Origin: JBOFHT01 sp051649785
GTDB taxonomy: Archaea; Methanobacteriota; Methanobacteria; Methanobacteriales; Methanobacteriaceae
DNA: 64,000 nucleotides
Direction: 5' to 3'
NCBI GenBank assembly: GCA_051649785.1
Contig: JBOFHT010000018.1
Location: 14,311 to 78,310 of the forward strand
The position numbers and the translations under genes are program-made. This document shows positions 8,516-16,567 of the stretch, piece by piece; position 1 is the first letter of the stretch; each line of letters begins with the position of its first letter. The notes beneath the pieces are model-generated. The model was not told the origin of the DNA. It was given only the letters and a program-made list of their open reading frames with translations, and did not search any database.

Positions 8516-9601
8516 ATGAATCATAAACTCAAAAAAATATTATTTGTGTTTTTAATATTTTTAACTATAGCAACAGCAACATTATCTTTTTCTTCAGCAG
8601 CTCCTAATGCTGTAATTGAAATTGAGATTTTAACACCAGGACCATGGGAAGTTGGTCAAGAAGTTCAAGTTGCAATATGGATTAGAAATACTGGTGATAA
8701 TTTTGATGGAACTGATGATTTAACTAATGTTAATATTAAAATGGCTTTACCTGAAGGATTAAAATTTAAGTCAAGTGCTACTGGAACAAGCAAAAATAAT
8801 TTTAATGACACAACTGGTATTTGGAAAGTTGATGAACTTAAAAGAACTGCTAGTGGTGCAGGATTAGGTGAAGGTGTAAAAAGAATTATTATTACTATGA
8901 TTGTTACAGAAGCAATGTCTGGACAAAATATTGATTTTGAAGCAAAATTTACTAGTGTACAAGTTGGGACTAAAGGTTCTACTGGTGGTGAGGATATATC
9001 TCCATCCATATCTAAAGCTACAGCATCTGTAACTGTTAACAATTATACTGCAAATAATACTAATTCTACTACAAATCAAACTAATAATGCTACAAATAAT
9101 ACTAATTCTACTAATGGGAACATTAATAATAATTCTGGCACAAATAATAACTCTAATAATAGTAGTTCTAATGGTAATGGAAATAAAAATACTACTAAAA
9201 ATGAAAGTGGAAAAAATGGTACTAAAAATAATGGTACTAGTGTTAAAGACTCTAAAAATTCATTTAAAGGGGATTCTGGAACTGGTTTAAGTAATAATGC
9301 TAAGAAAAATAATAAAAATTCTGTAAGTACTAATAGTTCACAAAGTTTAGTAGGGAACATACCAATAAACTCATTTGATAGCTCAGAGTTAAAATCTTCG
9401 GATACTGGTTCTGAAGCTAAAGCTTATGAAGTATATGAACCTAATGGTGGTAAAAGTTCACGTAGTCTACTTTCAGGAGGAATGTCTAGTGATGGCGTTC
9501 CTTTACCAGACAATATTAAGTATTGGGCGATTGGGATAACTATGGCTATTCTTGTAGTTTTTGGATATTTTTATGGTCGTGGAAAATTTAGAATAAACTA
9601 A
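8516..9601 (+). CDS. Surface protein with DUF11-like domain and C-terminal anchor
   Basis: Secreted, membrane-anchored protein of 361 residues. Residues 1-28 are a signal peptide; 33-165 are an Ig-like fold of the DUF11 (CARDB-like) type with PGPWEVGQEVQVAIWIRNTGDN. Residues 175-320 form an extremely Asn/Ser/Thr/Gly-rich linker with many N-glycosylation sequons. Residues 335-353 are a transmembrane helix followed by a short basic tail (YGRGKFRIN). AAGGAGG precedes the ATG. It heads an operon with ExbB-like and DUF2149 genes and is divergent from an iron-complex-type ABC operon. The linker could span the pseudomurein wall with the DUF11 domain outside. What the domain binds is unknown. Confidence 0.85.
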   Translation: MNHKLKKILFVFLIFLTIATATLSFSSAAPNAVIEIEILTPGPWEVGQEVQVAIWIRNTGDNFDGTDDLTNVNIKMALPEGLKFKSSATGTSKNNFNDTTGIWKVDELKRTASGAGLGEGVKRIIITMIVTEAMSGQNIDFEAKFTSVQVGTKGSTGGEDISPSISKATASVTVNNYTANNTNSTTNQTNNATNNTNSTNGNINNNSGTNNNSNNSSSNGNGNKNTTKNESGKNGTKNNGTSVKDSKNSFKGDSGTGLSNNAKKNNKNSVSTNSSQSLVGNIPINSFDSSELKSSDTGSEAKAYEVYEPNGGKSSRSLLSGGMSSDGVPLPDNIKYWAIGITMAILVVFGYFYGRGKFRIN

Positions 9602-9640
9602 ATTTCTTTTTATTTAGATATTATTAAATGAGGTTGATTT

Positions 9641-10378
9641 ATGATTAATGAAACAATGAATGTTATATCAATTTTTACAGATGGAATTTATGTAATTTCA
9701 GAAGATATATTACATACTATAACACAGTGTTTTTTGATTCCAGTTATAATAATTTTGGTTATATTTTTTGTATATAGTTTAATAAATATTGGAATGATAA
9801 TTGCTGAATATCGTATTAGGAGAAAAACTAACAATAAAATAAATACTAAAGGAATTATCATTAGAATAGCTAATTCTTTTAAAGAAAATTCCGATAAAAT
9901 TTCTGATAATAACAACTCTAGTGAGAATTCAAATTTAAATACAGTTAAAAATGAAATTGAAAATTCTAACTTACTAAATAGTGAAAAAGAAGTTTTAAAT
10001 GCCATTTTAGAAAATGCTGACTTAGATTATGAAACCCAAAAATCTTTAGCTAGGGAGCTTGTTGAAGAAAAAGAGCTTAATTTATTTAAAAGACTTGAAA
10101 AAATTGATATTATGGCTAAAATATCTCCTGCTTTAGGTTTAATGGGGACTTTAATTCCTCTTGGTCCAGGTTTACTTGCTTTAGGTTCTGGTGATACACA
10201 GACTCTTGCAAATAGTTTAATTATAGCCTTTGATACAACAGTTTTAGGTATGGCTACAGCTAGTTTAGCATTTGTTATTTCTAAAATAAGAAAAAGATGG
10301 TATTTGAAAGATATTGATCAAATTGATAATTTAGCAGAATTTACTTTGGAGGTTTTAAATGCTAAGAAAAAGAACTAG
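9641..10378 (+). CDS. MotA/TolQ/ExbB-type proton channel (copy 1)
   Basis: Integral membrane protein of the family that uses proton flow to drive a partner. The 245 residues have TM1 at about 28-56, a cytoplasmic stretch with an Asn/Ser-rich segment (85-110), then TM2 (157-182) and TM3 (190-214). The conserved region is SPALGLMGTLIPLGPGLLAL and LIIAFDTTVLGMATASLAF; the Thr pair matches the polar pore residues of ExbB/TolQ. It overlaps the next gene by 20 bases, pointing to translational coupling with the TolR-like partner. A paralogue is at 28158-28796. The driven partner is not known; the adjacent surface protein is the best candidate. Confidence 0.85.
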   Translation: MINETMNVISIFTDGIYVISEDILHTITQCFLIPVIIILVIFFVYSLINIGMIIAEYRIRRKTNNKINTKGIIIRIANSFKENSDKISDNNNSSENSNLNTVKNEIENSNLLNSEKEVLNAILENADLDYETQKSLARELVEEKELNLFKRLEKIDIMAKISPALGLMGTLIPLGPGLLALGSGDTQTLANSLIIAFDTTVLGMATASLAFVISKIRKRWYLKDIDQIDNLAEFTLEVLNAKKKN

Positions 10379-10697
10379 GCTTTTAGAGGAAACAGAAGAA
10401 TCTGAACCAATGTCATATGCAGTTAATATTGTAGATTGTATGTTAGTTCTTGCAGTAGGCTTCATGTTATTTGCAGTAATGTCAATGGATATGCAAAGTG
10501 TAATATTTAGTGATATGTCTCCTGAAGAGAAAGCTCAAGTTACTGAAACTATAAAGAATACTATTCAATTAGAACAAGGTCAAGAGGTACCAAATGATGT
10601 AAATAATATATCTGATAGTGGTGGTGACCAGTATTCTCAAGTAGGAACAGTTTATAAAGATCCAACAACTGGAAAAATGGTGATGATTCCTAATTAG
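10359..10697 (+). CDS. DUF2149, ExbD/TolR-like partner (copy 1)
   Basis: Small membrane protein of 112 residues: basic cytoplasmic N-terminus, one TM (22-42) and an outer domain. The TM opens with NIVDCMLVLAVGFMLF, where Asp26 is at the place of the essential proton-carrying Asp of ExbD/TolR/MotB. The outer end VGTVYKDPTTGKMVMI is almost the same in the copy at 28850-29152, so it is a conserved functional tip. The start overlaps the ExbB-like gene; TTTGGAGG precedes the ATG. The family is known in methanogens as DUF2149; the TolR-like role is inferred from topology, the Asp and the neighbour. Confidence 0.75.
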   Translation: MLRKRTRLLEETEESEPMSYAVNIVDCMLVLAVGFMLFAVMSMDMQSVIFSDMSPEEKAQVTETIKNTIQLEQGQEVPNDVNNISDSGGDQYSQVGTVYKDPTTGKMVMIPN

Positions 10698-10722
10698 GGG
10701 ATATTATTTTTCCCTATTTTTA
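10695..10722 (+). terminator. Hairpin-T terminator after DUF2149
   Basis: TAGGG at 10695-10699 pairs with CCCTA at 10712-10716, with an AT loop and a T-rich run directly after. It begins at the stop codon of the DUF2149 gene and would end the operon that starts at 8516. Confidence 0.5.
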
Positions 10723-10842
10723 TTATATATTGTATTTTTTTTATTATTATCATTATATTCATTATTAATCATATTTCTATTATTTTATTATTTATTAATT
10801 ATTATTAATTTTTACTAATTTTTATAATTTACTGGTGTTTAA

Positions 10843-11565
10843 ATGACGATTTATTTAGCAATGGATGATACAGATAATATTGATTCTCGAGGAACTGGAA
10901 AGTTATCAAGAGATGTAGCTAAAGCACTTTCTAAAAAATATCCTATTAAAACAGTAACCCGCCATCAACTGTTCTTTCATGAGGATATTCCGTTTACTTC
11001 TCATAATAGCTGTGCCGTAATTCATATTGATTTGGATTTAAAAGATAAAGATACTCAAGGAACAGAACTAAAAAAGATATTTGACTTAGCTAAAAAAGAA
11101 ATGCTTGATGATTTTATTGAAGGTAGTGATCCCGGTATTGCAGTAGCTGATTCTTCTCAAATTGATGCATCACTCATTCTCTTTGGTAAAGATGCTAAAG
11201 AAAGAATAGTTACTCAAGGAAGAGCTAGGGCATTAGCTAGAAACTTAGGGATACTCCTTGAAGGGTTAGGGGGGAGTGAAGATGGTGTTATTGGTGCAAT
11301 GGCAGGAATTGGTCTAGCTTTTACTGGAAATGATGGTAGAGTGTTACAGGTAGGTTCTATTCGTGATTTAACTGGCCCTCAAAAAGCAGAAACATTATTG
11401 GGTGCAGGAATTGACAAAATAATTTCTATTGAAGGAAGGCTAATAACAACTGGAATTATTGATTGTGAAAAGGGTAAATCAGCTAAAGCATCTCCTATTA
11501 ATGGCAAAGCAGTTCTTTTTGTAGATGAAACCTCTACTAGTTTGAAATCAGTAAAAAGAAAATGA
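10843..11565 (+). CDS. TiaS-like N-terminal domain protein, function unknown
   Basis: A 240-residue cytoplasmic protein. The N-terminus YLAMDDTDNIDSRGTG matches the DDTD motif of the archaeal tRNA(Ile2) agmatinylcytidine synthetase (TiaS) N-terminal region, and GGSEDGVIGAMAGIGLAFTG matches the GxIGALAAIG motif of that family. It lacks the TiaS OB-fold and zinc ribbon, being little over half its length, so it is a stand-alone relative and not TiaS itself. It has its own short upstream region (10698-10842) and is convergent with the tup operon. A nucleotide-dependent modification role is possible but unproven. Confidence 0.55.
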   Translation: MTIYLAMDDTDNIDSRGTGKLSRDVAKALSKKYPIKTVTRHQLFFHEDIPFTSHNSCAVIHIDLDLKDKDTQGTELKKIFDLAKKEMLDDFIEGSDPGIAVADSSQIDASLILFGKDAKERIVTQGRARALARNLGILLEGLGGSEDGVIGAMAGIGLAFTGNDGRVLQVGSIRDLTGPQKAETLLGAGIDKIISIEGRLITTGIIDCEKGKSAKASPINGKAVLFVDETSTSLKSVKRK

Positions 11566-11592
11566 TTTAATTTAATAAATTTTTAGTTAATT

Positions 11593-12774
11593 TTAAAATA
11601 AATGAACACATGTAGCTTTAAAATGAATCCAAACTTTAGAACCAACTTCTATTTCAAGGTTTAAAAATGATGTTCTAGTTAAATAAACAGTAAATATAGG
11701 AGTATCTGTATTATCAACTCCAACTTCATTAAATGATATAAATTCTCCAATATCTACTTTAGCTTTAACTAATGGGCCTTCACTTTCATAACTTACTATA
11801 AATCCTTCGAATTCATTTAAAGCACTACTATTTATTTTATTTTTTGTAATAGTTATATCTTCAGGTCTTATACTAACATAACACAAATTATCTTTTCTAA
11901 TTTTTTCAATTTCAGCTGAAGATAATATATTAATACTACTTCCAATATTAACTGAGCTTAAACCATTTTTAGTTTGGTTTAAGGTTCCTTTTTCAACATT
12001 ACCCATACCTACAAAATTAGCTACAAACTTATTCTTTGGCTTTCTGAATATTTCATCAGGAGTTCCTATTTGGAATATTTTCTTATTTAAAATAGCTATT
12101 CTATCACATATCTTTTGCCCTTGTATTAAATTATGTGTAGCTATTATAATTCCAATTTCTCCATTTTCTTTTAGATTTTCTATAAATTTTTCTATTTTTA
12201 CAGCAGATAATGGGTCTAAATTAGCTGTTGGTTCATCTAATAATAATATTTCTGGTTTCACAATAATAGCTCTTGCTAATGCAACTCTCTGACTTTCTCC
12301 ACCAGATAATGTTGATGCGTCTTGGTTTTCATATCCTTCTAATCCTAATTGTTTTAATAGCTCCAAAACTTTAGTTTTTGCATCTTTTTTACTTATGCCA
12401 CGGATTTTTAGACCATAATAAATATTATCAAAAACAGTTCCTTTAAATACTACTGGTTTTTGGAAAACCATAGCTATTTTTCGCTTATTTTCAAGTAATT
12501 TAGCAGATCTGTCACTTAATAAGCTTTCACCTTTAAACAATACTTCGTAATTACTACTTTTTCCTTTTTTCCCATTTTTATCAGGAATATCTGGAGATTC
12601 AATACTGTTAATAATACGCATTAATGTAGTTTTACCGCAACCAGTATGGCCTATTAATCCTAATACTTCTCCTTTTTTTAGTTCTAAGCTAATATTATCT
12701 AAAATAACTTTATTTTCGTACTTTTTAGAAATATTTTTAACTTCTAGGAGATTTGTTATATTATTAATATTCAT
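11593..12774 (-). CDS. tupC: Tungstate ABC importer, ATPase
   Basis: ATPase of a tungstate (possibly molybdate) importer. The 393 residues have Walker A (GHTGCGKTT), signature (LSGGESQRVALARA), Walker B (ILLLDEPTANLD) and switch His in IIATHN within the first ~245 residues. Residues about 270-393 form an oxyanion-type regulatory domain (TOBE/MOP-like; YVSIRPEDI near 290), which could sense cytosolic oxyanion. A Lys/Ser/Asn-rich insertion sits after the Walker A helix (about residues 70-85). It starts 3 bases after tupB ends, so translation is probably coupled. Confidence 0.85.
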   Translation of the reverse strand: MNINNITNLLEVKNISKKYENKVILDNISLELKKGEVLGLIGHTGCGKTTLMRIINSIESPDIPDKNGKKGKSSNYEVLFKGESLLSDRSAKLLENKRKIAMVFQKPVVFKGTVFDNIYYGLKIRGISKKDAKTKVLELLKQLGLEGYENQDASTLSGGESQRVALARAIIVKPEILLLDEPTANLDPLSAVKIEKFIENLKENGEIGIIIATHNLIQGQKICDRIAILNKKIFQIGTPDEIFRKPKNKFVANFVGMGNVEKGTLNQTKNGLSSVNIGSSINILSSAEIEKIRKDNLCYVSIRPEDITITKNKINSSALNEFEGFIVSYESEGPLVKAKVDIGEFISFNEVGVDNTDTPIFTVYLTRTSFLNLEIEVGSKVWIHFKATCVHLF

Positions 12775-12777
12775 AAT

Positions 12778-13464
12778 TTATTTCTCCTGGAAATAATTAA
12801 GTAATATATTAACTACTAGTGCAATTACAAGTAAAATTATTCCTAATGCTATTGAAATTGAAATATTTCCTTTTGAGGTTTCTAGTGACATGGTTGTAGT
12901 TATGACACGGGTAAATCCACGTATATTCCCTCCAATCATCATAGCTACACCTACCTCTGAAATTGCTCTCCCAAATCCAAGGATGATTGCTGTAAAAAGA
13001 GCATATTTTGCTTCTTTTATAACTGTAATTACTAACTGGTATCTATTAGTTCCAAGTGAAATAGCTAAATCTTTTATATCTTTCTTAACTCCCTGTAATG
13101 CAGATATTGTCAATCCAATAGCTATTGGTAAAATAAGAATTACTTGTCCCATAATCATACCTTGGGGAGTAAAAAGTAAATTAAAGCTACCTAATGGTCC
13201 TGAATTTGAAATAAGTAAGAAAACTAAAAGCCCCACAAGTACTGTAGGAATACTATATAATGTTTGTACAATAGTTACTAATGTTTTTTTCCCACGAAAC
13301 TCTTTAAAATGAATACCCACCCCAATTGGGATTCCTATTAATAATGCAAAAAAAGTTGATAGTATTGAAATTTGAAGAGTAAGTAATGTAATAGCTATTA
13401 CTTCAGGGTCAAGTGTCATAATAAGCTCTACTGCTTGCAAGAATCCTGCCACTATTTCATTCAC
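12778..13464 (-). CDS. tupB: Tungstate ABC importer, permease
   Basis: Permease of 228 residues with about six hydrophobic segments and the binding-protein-dependent transport motif around residue 150 (AISLGTNRYQLVITVIKEAK), where the EAA-like loop contacts the ATPase. YSIPTVLVGLLVF and GFGRAISEVGVAMMIGGN are typical of the TupB/WtpB/ModB group. It is encoded 3 bases before tupC and 566 bases after tupA, with a stem-loop in the gap. The binding protein's TupA signature makes tungstate the best substrate call. Confidence 0.87.
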   Translation of the reverse strand: MNEIVAGFLQAVELIMTLDPEVIAITLLTLQISILSTFFALLIGIPIGVGIHFKEFRGKKTLVTIVQTLYSIPTVLVGLLVFLLISNSGPLGSFNLLFTPQGMIMGQVILILPIAIGLTISALQGVKKDIKDLAISLGTNRYQLVITVIKEAKYALFTAIILGFGRAISEVGVAMMIGGNIRGFTRVITTTMSLETSKGNISISIALGIILLVIALVVNILLNYFQEK

Positions 13465-14030
13465 TTGATCACCAATTTTTTAGAATAGCTTATTTTCATG
13501 GTTATGATTTTAAAGTATAGCTATCTAAATTTTATAATCTTATAACTATGCACATTTTATAAACTTTATAAATTGTATTATTATATTTATTATACTTATT
13601 ATATTTATAACTATTTTATTAAGAAAGTTTTTTACAGAACCAATATATGGACTATAAATTTATTATTTGTTCCAATTTTTGAAATTATAGTTATAATTAA
13701 ATTTATAATTATTATTATTTTTATTATCTTTATCTTTTTTTAAATTATTATCTTTAAAAAAGAAGGAAAATTTTTTTCTAAAAAATCTATTTTTATTTAC
13801 ACTTCAAAAATTTAGTGTTATATACTAGTTATAATTTGCTATGTTTTGTATAATATAAAACATAGTATTAATTTAAAAAAAGTAAGGAGAACTAACTATT
13901 AACTAACAACTAATTAATAATCAGCTATTAGTATAGTTAGTTCTAGATTTTATGGATATTAATATTGTCAGATATTAATATATGGTTGGATATTATGTTA
14001 TGGTTCGCTCATTTTATTTTCATGTTAAAT
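13465..14030. other. tupA-tupB intergenic region
   Basis: 566 bases, very AT-rich, between tupA and tupB on the same strand. Apart from the 12-bp stem-loop at 13888-13944 nothing gene-like is visible. Its length suggests processing or a separate promoter for tupBC. Confidence 0.5.
13888..13944 (-). promoter_or_regulatory. 12-bp perfect stem-loop between tupA and tupB
   Basis: AGAACTAACTAT at 13888-13899 is exactly complementary to ATAGTTAGTTCT at 13933-13944, with a 33-base loop. It lies about 90 bases downstream of tupA. It could stabilise tupA mRNA or reduce read-through to tupBC, which would give excess binding protein; the role is inferred. Confidence 0.5.
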
Positions 14031-14924
14031 TTATGTTTTTGGCTCTTCTTGCCCTGCTAAAGGTATGAAGAGTTCTTTACCATATTCTTTAACACCATAT
14101 TCTTTGATTATACCTTGGCCTTCACTTCCCATTACAAATTCTATCCATTGGTTTGCACCAGCTGAATTAATTTTGATATTAGGGAATTTTTCTGCATTAA
14201 CTGGTATCATAGAATAAATATTAAGTAAGTCTTTTCCTTCGGTTATAATAGGAACTAATTTTATTTTTCCTTTGTATGCAAGATAAGTACCAGAATCAGA
14301 TAATGTGTAACTTGCTTTTTCATTAGCTATATTTAATGTGTCACCCATTCCTTTTCCAGTTTCAATGTACCATGGTTGTCCTCTGATACTAGCATTATAG
14401 TCAGCTCCAGTAGAGTTCCATATTGTTATTTCTCGGTTATTAGTTCCAGAGTTGTCTCCTCTTGATACAAATTTGATTTTTGTGCTGTCTTCTTTTCCAG
14501 CATTCATTATTTTAGTAAATGCTTCTGTAGCATTACTACCATTTATTTTTGCAGGATCATCTTCAGGACCTATTATATAGAAGTAGTTATATGCAAATAT
14601 TGTTCTATTGGTTCCATAGCTCTCATTTATAAATGATTCTTCTTGTTTTTTAGAATGAACCATTACAAGATCTACATCACCTTTTTTACCATATTCAATA
14701 GCTTGTCCTGTACCTGCTGCTATAAACTGCACATCGATACTAGGATTTTGTGATTCAAACTTATTTTCAAGTTCTGTTAAAAGTCCAGTATCTTCTAAAC
14801 TAGTGGTAGTTGCAATTTTTACAACTTCTTTCCCGCCTAACACACCTGTAAATGCAACAGCTCCAATAGCCACTACTGCTATTATTAGAATTCCTGCAAT
14901 TATTGCTATATTTTGTTTATTCAA
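14031..14924 (-). CDS. tupA: Tungstate-binding protein
   Basis: Extracellular oxyanion-binding protein of 297 residues. Residues 7-28 are a signal/anchor helix without lipobox. TTTSLEDTGLLTELE follows, the ligand-contact TTTS motif of TupA, then GTGQAIEYGKKGDVDLVMVHSKKQEE and YNYFYIIGPEDDPA, all characteristic of TupA rather than ModA or WtpA. It is the promoter-proximal gene of the tup cluster. A TCGATAT/TATA promoter element lies at 15022-15043. Tungstate would feed the tungsten formylmethanofuran dehydrogenase; the FwdF-like gene is next door. Confidence 0.9.
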   Translation of the reverse strand: MNKQNIAIIAGILIIAVVAIGAVAFTGVLGGKEVVKIATTTSLEDTGLLTELENKFESQNPSIDVQFIAAGTGQAIEYGKKGDVDLVMVHSKKQEESFINESYGTNRTIFAYNYFYIIGPEDDPAKINGSNATEAFTKIMNAGKEDSTKIKFVSRGDNSGTNNREITIWNSTGADYNASIRGQPWYIETGKGMGDTLNIANEKASYTLSDSGTYLAYKGKIKLVPIITEGKDLLNIYSMIPVNAEKFPNIKINSAGANQWIEFVMGSEGQGIIKEYGVKEYGKELFIPLAGQEEPKT

Positions 14925-15021
14925 TTTTTACACCTCTAATTATATTATTTAATTAATGAGTTTCAACTAAACAACCTCAAATTAAATATATAAGAAATTG
15001 TATAATATAATTTATTTATAA

Positions 15022-15043
15022 TATGCATATTTAAACATATCGA
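15022..15043 (-). promoter_or_regulatory. TCGATAT-TATA promoter element upstream of tupA
   Basis: On the minus strand TCGATATG is followed directly by TTTAAATATGCATA, about 98 bases upstream of the tupA start. The same 22-bp element occurs, ungapped, at 20041-20062 and 35342-35363 upstream of adhesins. It includes the TATA box. Confidence 0.55.
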
Positions 15044-15079
15044 TTTTATTTTTAGATTATAATGGTGTAATATGTAATA

Positions 15080-16165
15080 TTATTCTATTAATTTTCCAAG
15101 TATATTAGTCCAGGATTTCGATTTAATATTAGTTAAATGCATTGATTCCCGTTTTACGGATAATATGTGTTGTGGACAAGCTTTAGAACAAGCACCACAA
15201 AGTGTACAGAAATTAGAGTTTACTTTTGCAATATTGTCAACTATACTAATTGCATTACATGGGCAAACATCTTGACAAGCATGACATGAGTCACCTTTAC
15301 ATAGTGGCTCTTCACTCATAATCACTTCACCTGTAAATGGTTTTTGAACTTTTGCTGAGTCAACAGGACACATTTCTTCACACCAACCACAAACAATACA
15401 TTTATTAGGGTCTATTAAAATATCACCAATAATTTCAGTATTATTATGACCAGTTTCAGTATTTTCTGCCATTATTTCTTCATAATCCATACAAGTTGTA
15501 CAAGCTACTTTTATAGCTTCTTCAGGACAAATCTTTTTACATATTCCGCAGTAAATACATTTAGTCTTGTCCACTTCAATAGATTTACTAATTGTCATTG
15601 GATTTTTATTTGATTTTTTATCAGTTATAGATGATTTAGATAATTGCTTTGTACTTATTGTGATTGCTTGTGGAGGACATATATCTTTACACATTTCACA
15701 ATAGATACATTTATCTTCGTCAATTTCAGTTTCTCCTTTAACTAAGTTCTCTACTTTTGGTAAAGTTCTATATAAATATATAGCTTCAGTTGGACAAGAC
15801 TTATAACATCTCCCACAATAGATACAAGTTTCTTCATCGATTTTTGCACCACAGTCCCATTTAGGATAATCTTTCATTTCTTTAATATTTTTACCTTCAA
15901 TATTAAGATCTAAAACATCGAAAGGACAAGCAACAGAACATAGGCCGCATAAAACACATTTATTATTGTCTATGCTAATTGGACTCACTTTTAATAATCC
16001 TCTAGCTATGGGAAGAATGGGACCAAGTTTTAATGCATTCGTAGGGCATGTATCAGAACATATTCCACAGCCGAGACATTTTTCACTTTTGTAGATAAGA
16101 CTCCGGGATTCTTTCCCAGTTCTTTCAGCAAAATTTTCAAAGGGTTTTTTTTCTATAGAAGACAT
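15080..16165 (-). CDS. fwdF: Polyferredoxin, FwdF-like
   Basis: Iron-sulfur electron-transfer protein of 361 residues with eight CxxCxxCxxxCP-type motifs in order: CLGCGICSDTCP, CVLCGLCSVACP, CIYCGRCYKSCP, CIYCEMCKDICP, CIYCGICKKICP, CIVCGWCEEMCP, a variant with CKGDSCHACQDVCP, and CTLCGACSKACP. Eight [4Fe-4S] units in about 350 residues is the pattern of FwdF, the electron-wire subunit of formylmethanofuran dehydrogenase. It lies 17 bases downstream of a small ferredoxin and upstream of tupA. A generic polyferredoxin role (hydrogenase MvhB type) is the alternative; MvhB usually has more clusters. Confidence 0.75.
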   Translation of the reverse strand: MSSIEKKPFENFAERTGKESRSLIYKSEKCLGCGICSDTCPTNALKLGPILPIARGLLKVSPISIDNNKCVLCGLCSVACPFDVLDLNIEGKNIKEMKDYPKWDCGAKIDEETCIYCGRCYKSCPTEAIYLYRTLPKVENLVKGETEIDEDKCIYCEMCKDICPPQAITISTKQLSKSSITDKKSNKNPMTISKSIEVDKTKCIYCGICKKICPEEAIKVACTTCMDYEEIMAENTETGHNNTEIIGDILIDPNKCIVCGWCEEMCPVDSAKVQKPFTGEVIMSEEPLCKGDSCHACQDVCPCNAISIVDNIAKVNSNFCTLCGACSKACPQHILSVKRESMHLTNIKSKSWTNILGKLIE

Positions 16166-16182
16166 ATTTGGCCTCTTATTGG

Positions 16183-16374
16183 TTATGATTTATCTATAGC
16201 TTGGTTTGGACAGTTTTGGATACATAAATCACAATCATCGCAGTTTTCATCAACTACTTTCACATCTCCATTTTCTTCAACCAAAGCTTGTTTTTCACAT
16301 ATTTTTATACAAAGTCCTTCACCAGGGCAGTTTTCTATTTTTCCACATTTTTCAGTATCTATTTTCACAGTCAT
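16183..16374 (-). CDS. Small 2[4Fe-4S] ferredoxin in the fwdF operon
   Basis: A 63-residue ferredoxin. The second cluster motif is normal (CDDCDLCIQNCP); the first is stretched (C10 x5 C x5 C x3 C; CGKIENCPGEGLCIKIC), with an extra Gly/Pro loop, so this site may bind its cluster differently. It is cotranscribed with the FwdF-like polyferredoxin 17 bases downstream and has its promoter in 16375-16567. Position and size resemble the small ferredoxin subunits (FwdG/FwdE type) of formylmethanofuran dehydrogenase operons; the exact letter cannot be assigned. Confidence 0.75.
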   Translation of the reverse strand: MTVKIDTEKCGKIENCPGEGLCIKICEKQALVEENGDVKVVDENCDDCDLCIQNCPNQAIDKS

Positions 16375-16567
16375 ATTTTCACCTTTTTTAAGATTGTTTT
16401 GATATTAATTATTATTATAAATAATTTTATTAATATTTATTATAAAATTTAAACTAAAACTACACTAAAAATCAAAATAAAAAATAAAATTAGAAAGTAA
16501 ACTAATAACTTATAAAATAAAATCTTTTTTGTAATTAAACAATTAAAGACATTTATTTTGGCTTATT

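Noticed and set aside
9076..9360. 94-codon minus-strand ORF inside the surface protein gene
   Set aside because: It is the antisense shadow of the Asn/Ser-rich linker; the Leu/Pro-rich product has no start signals.
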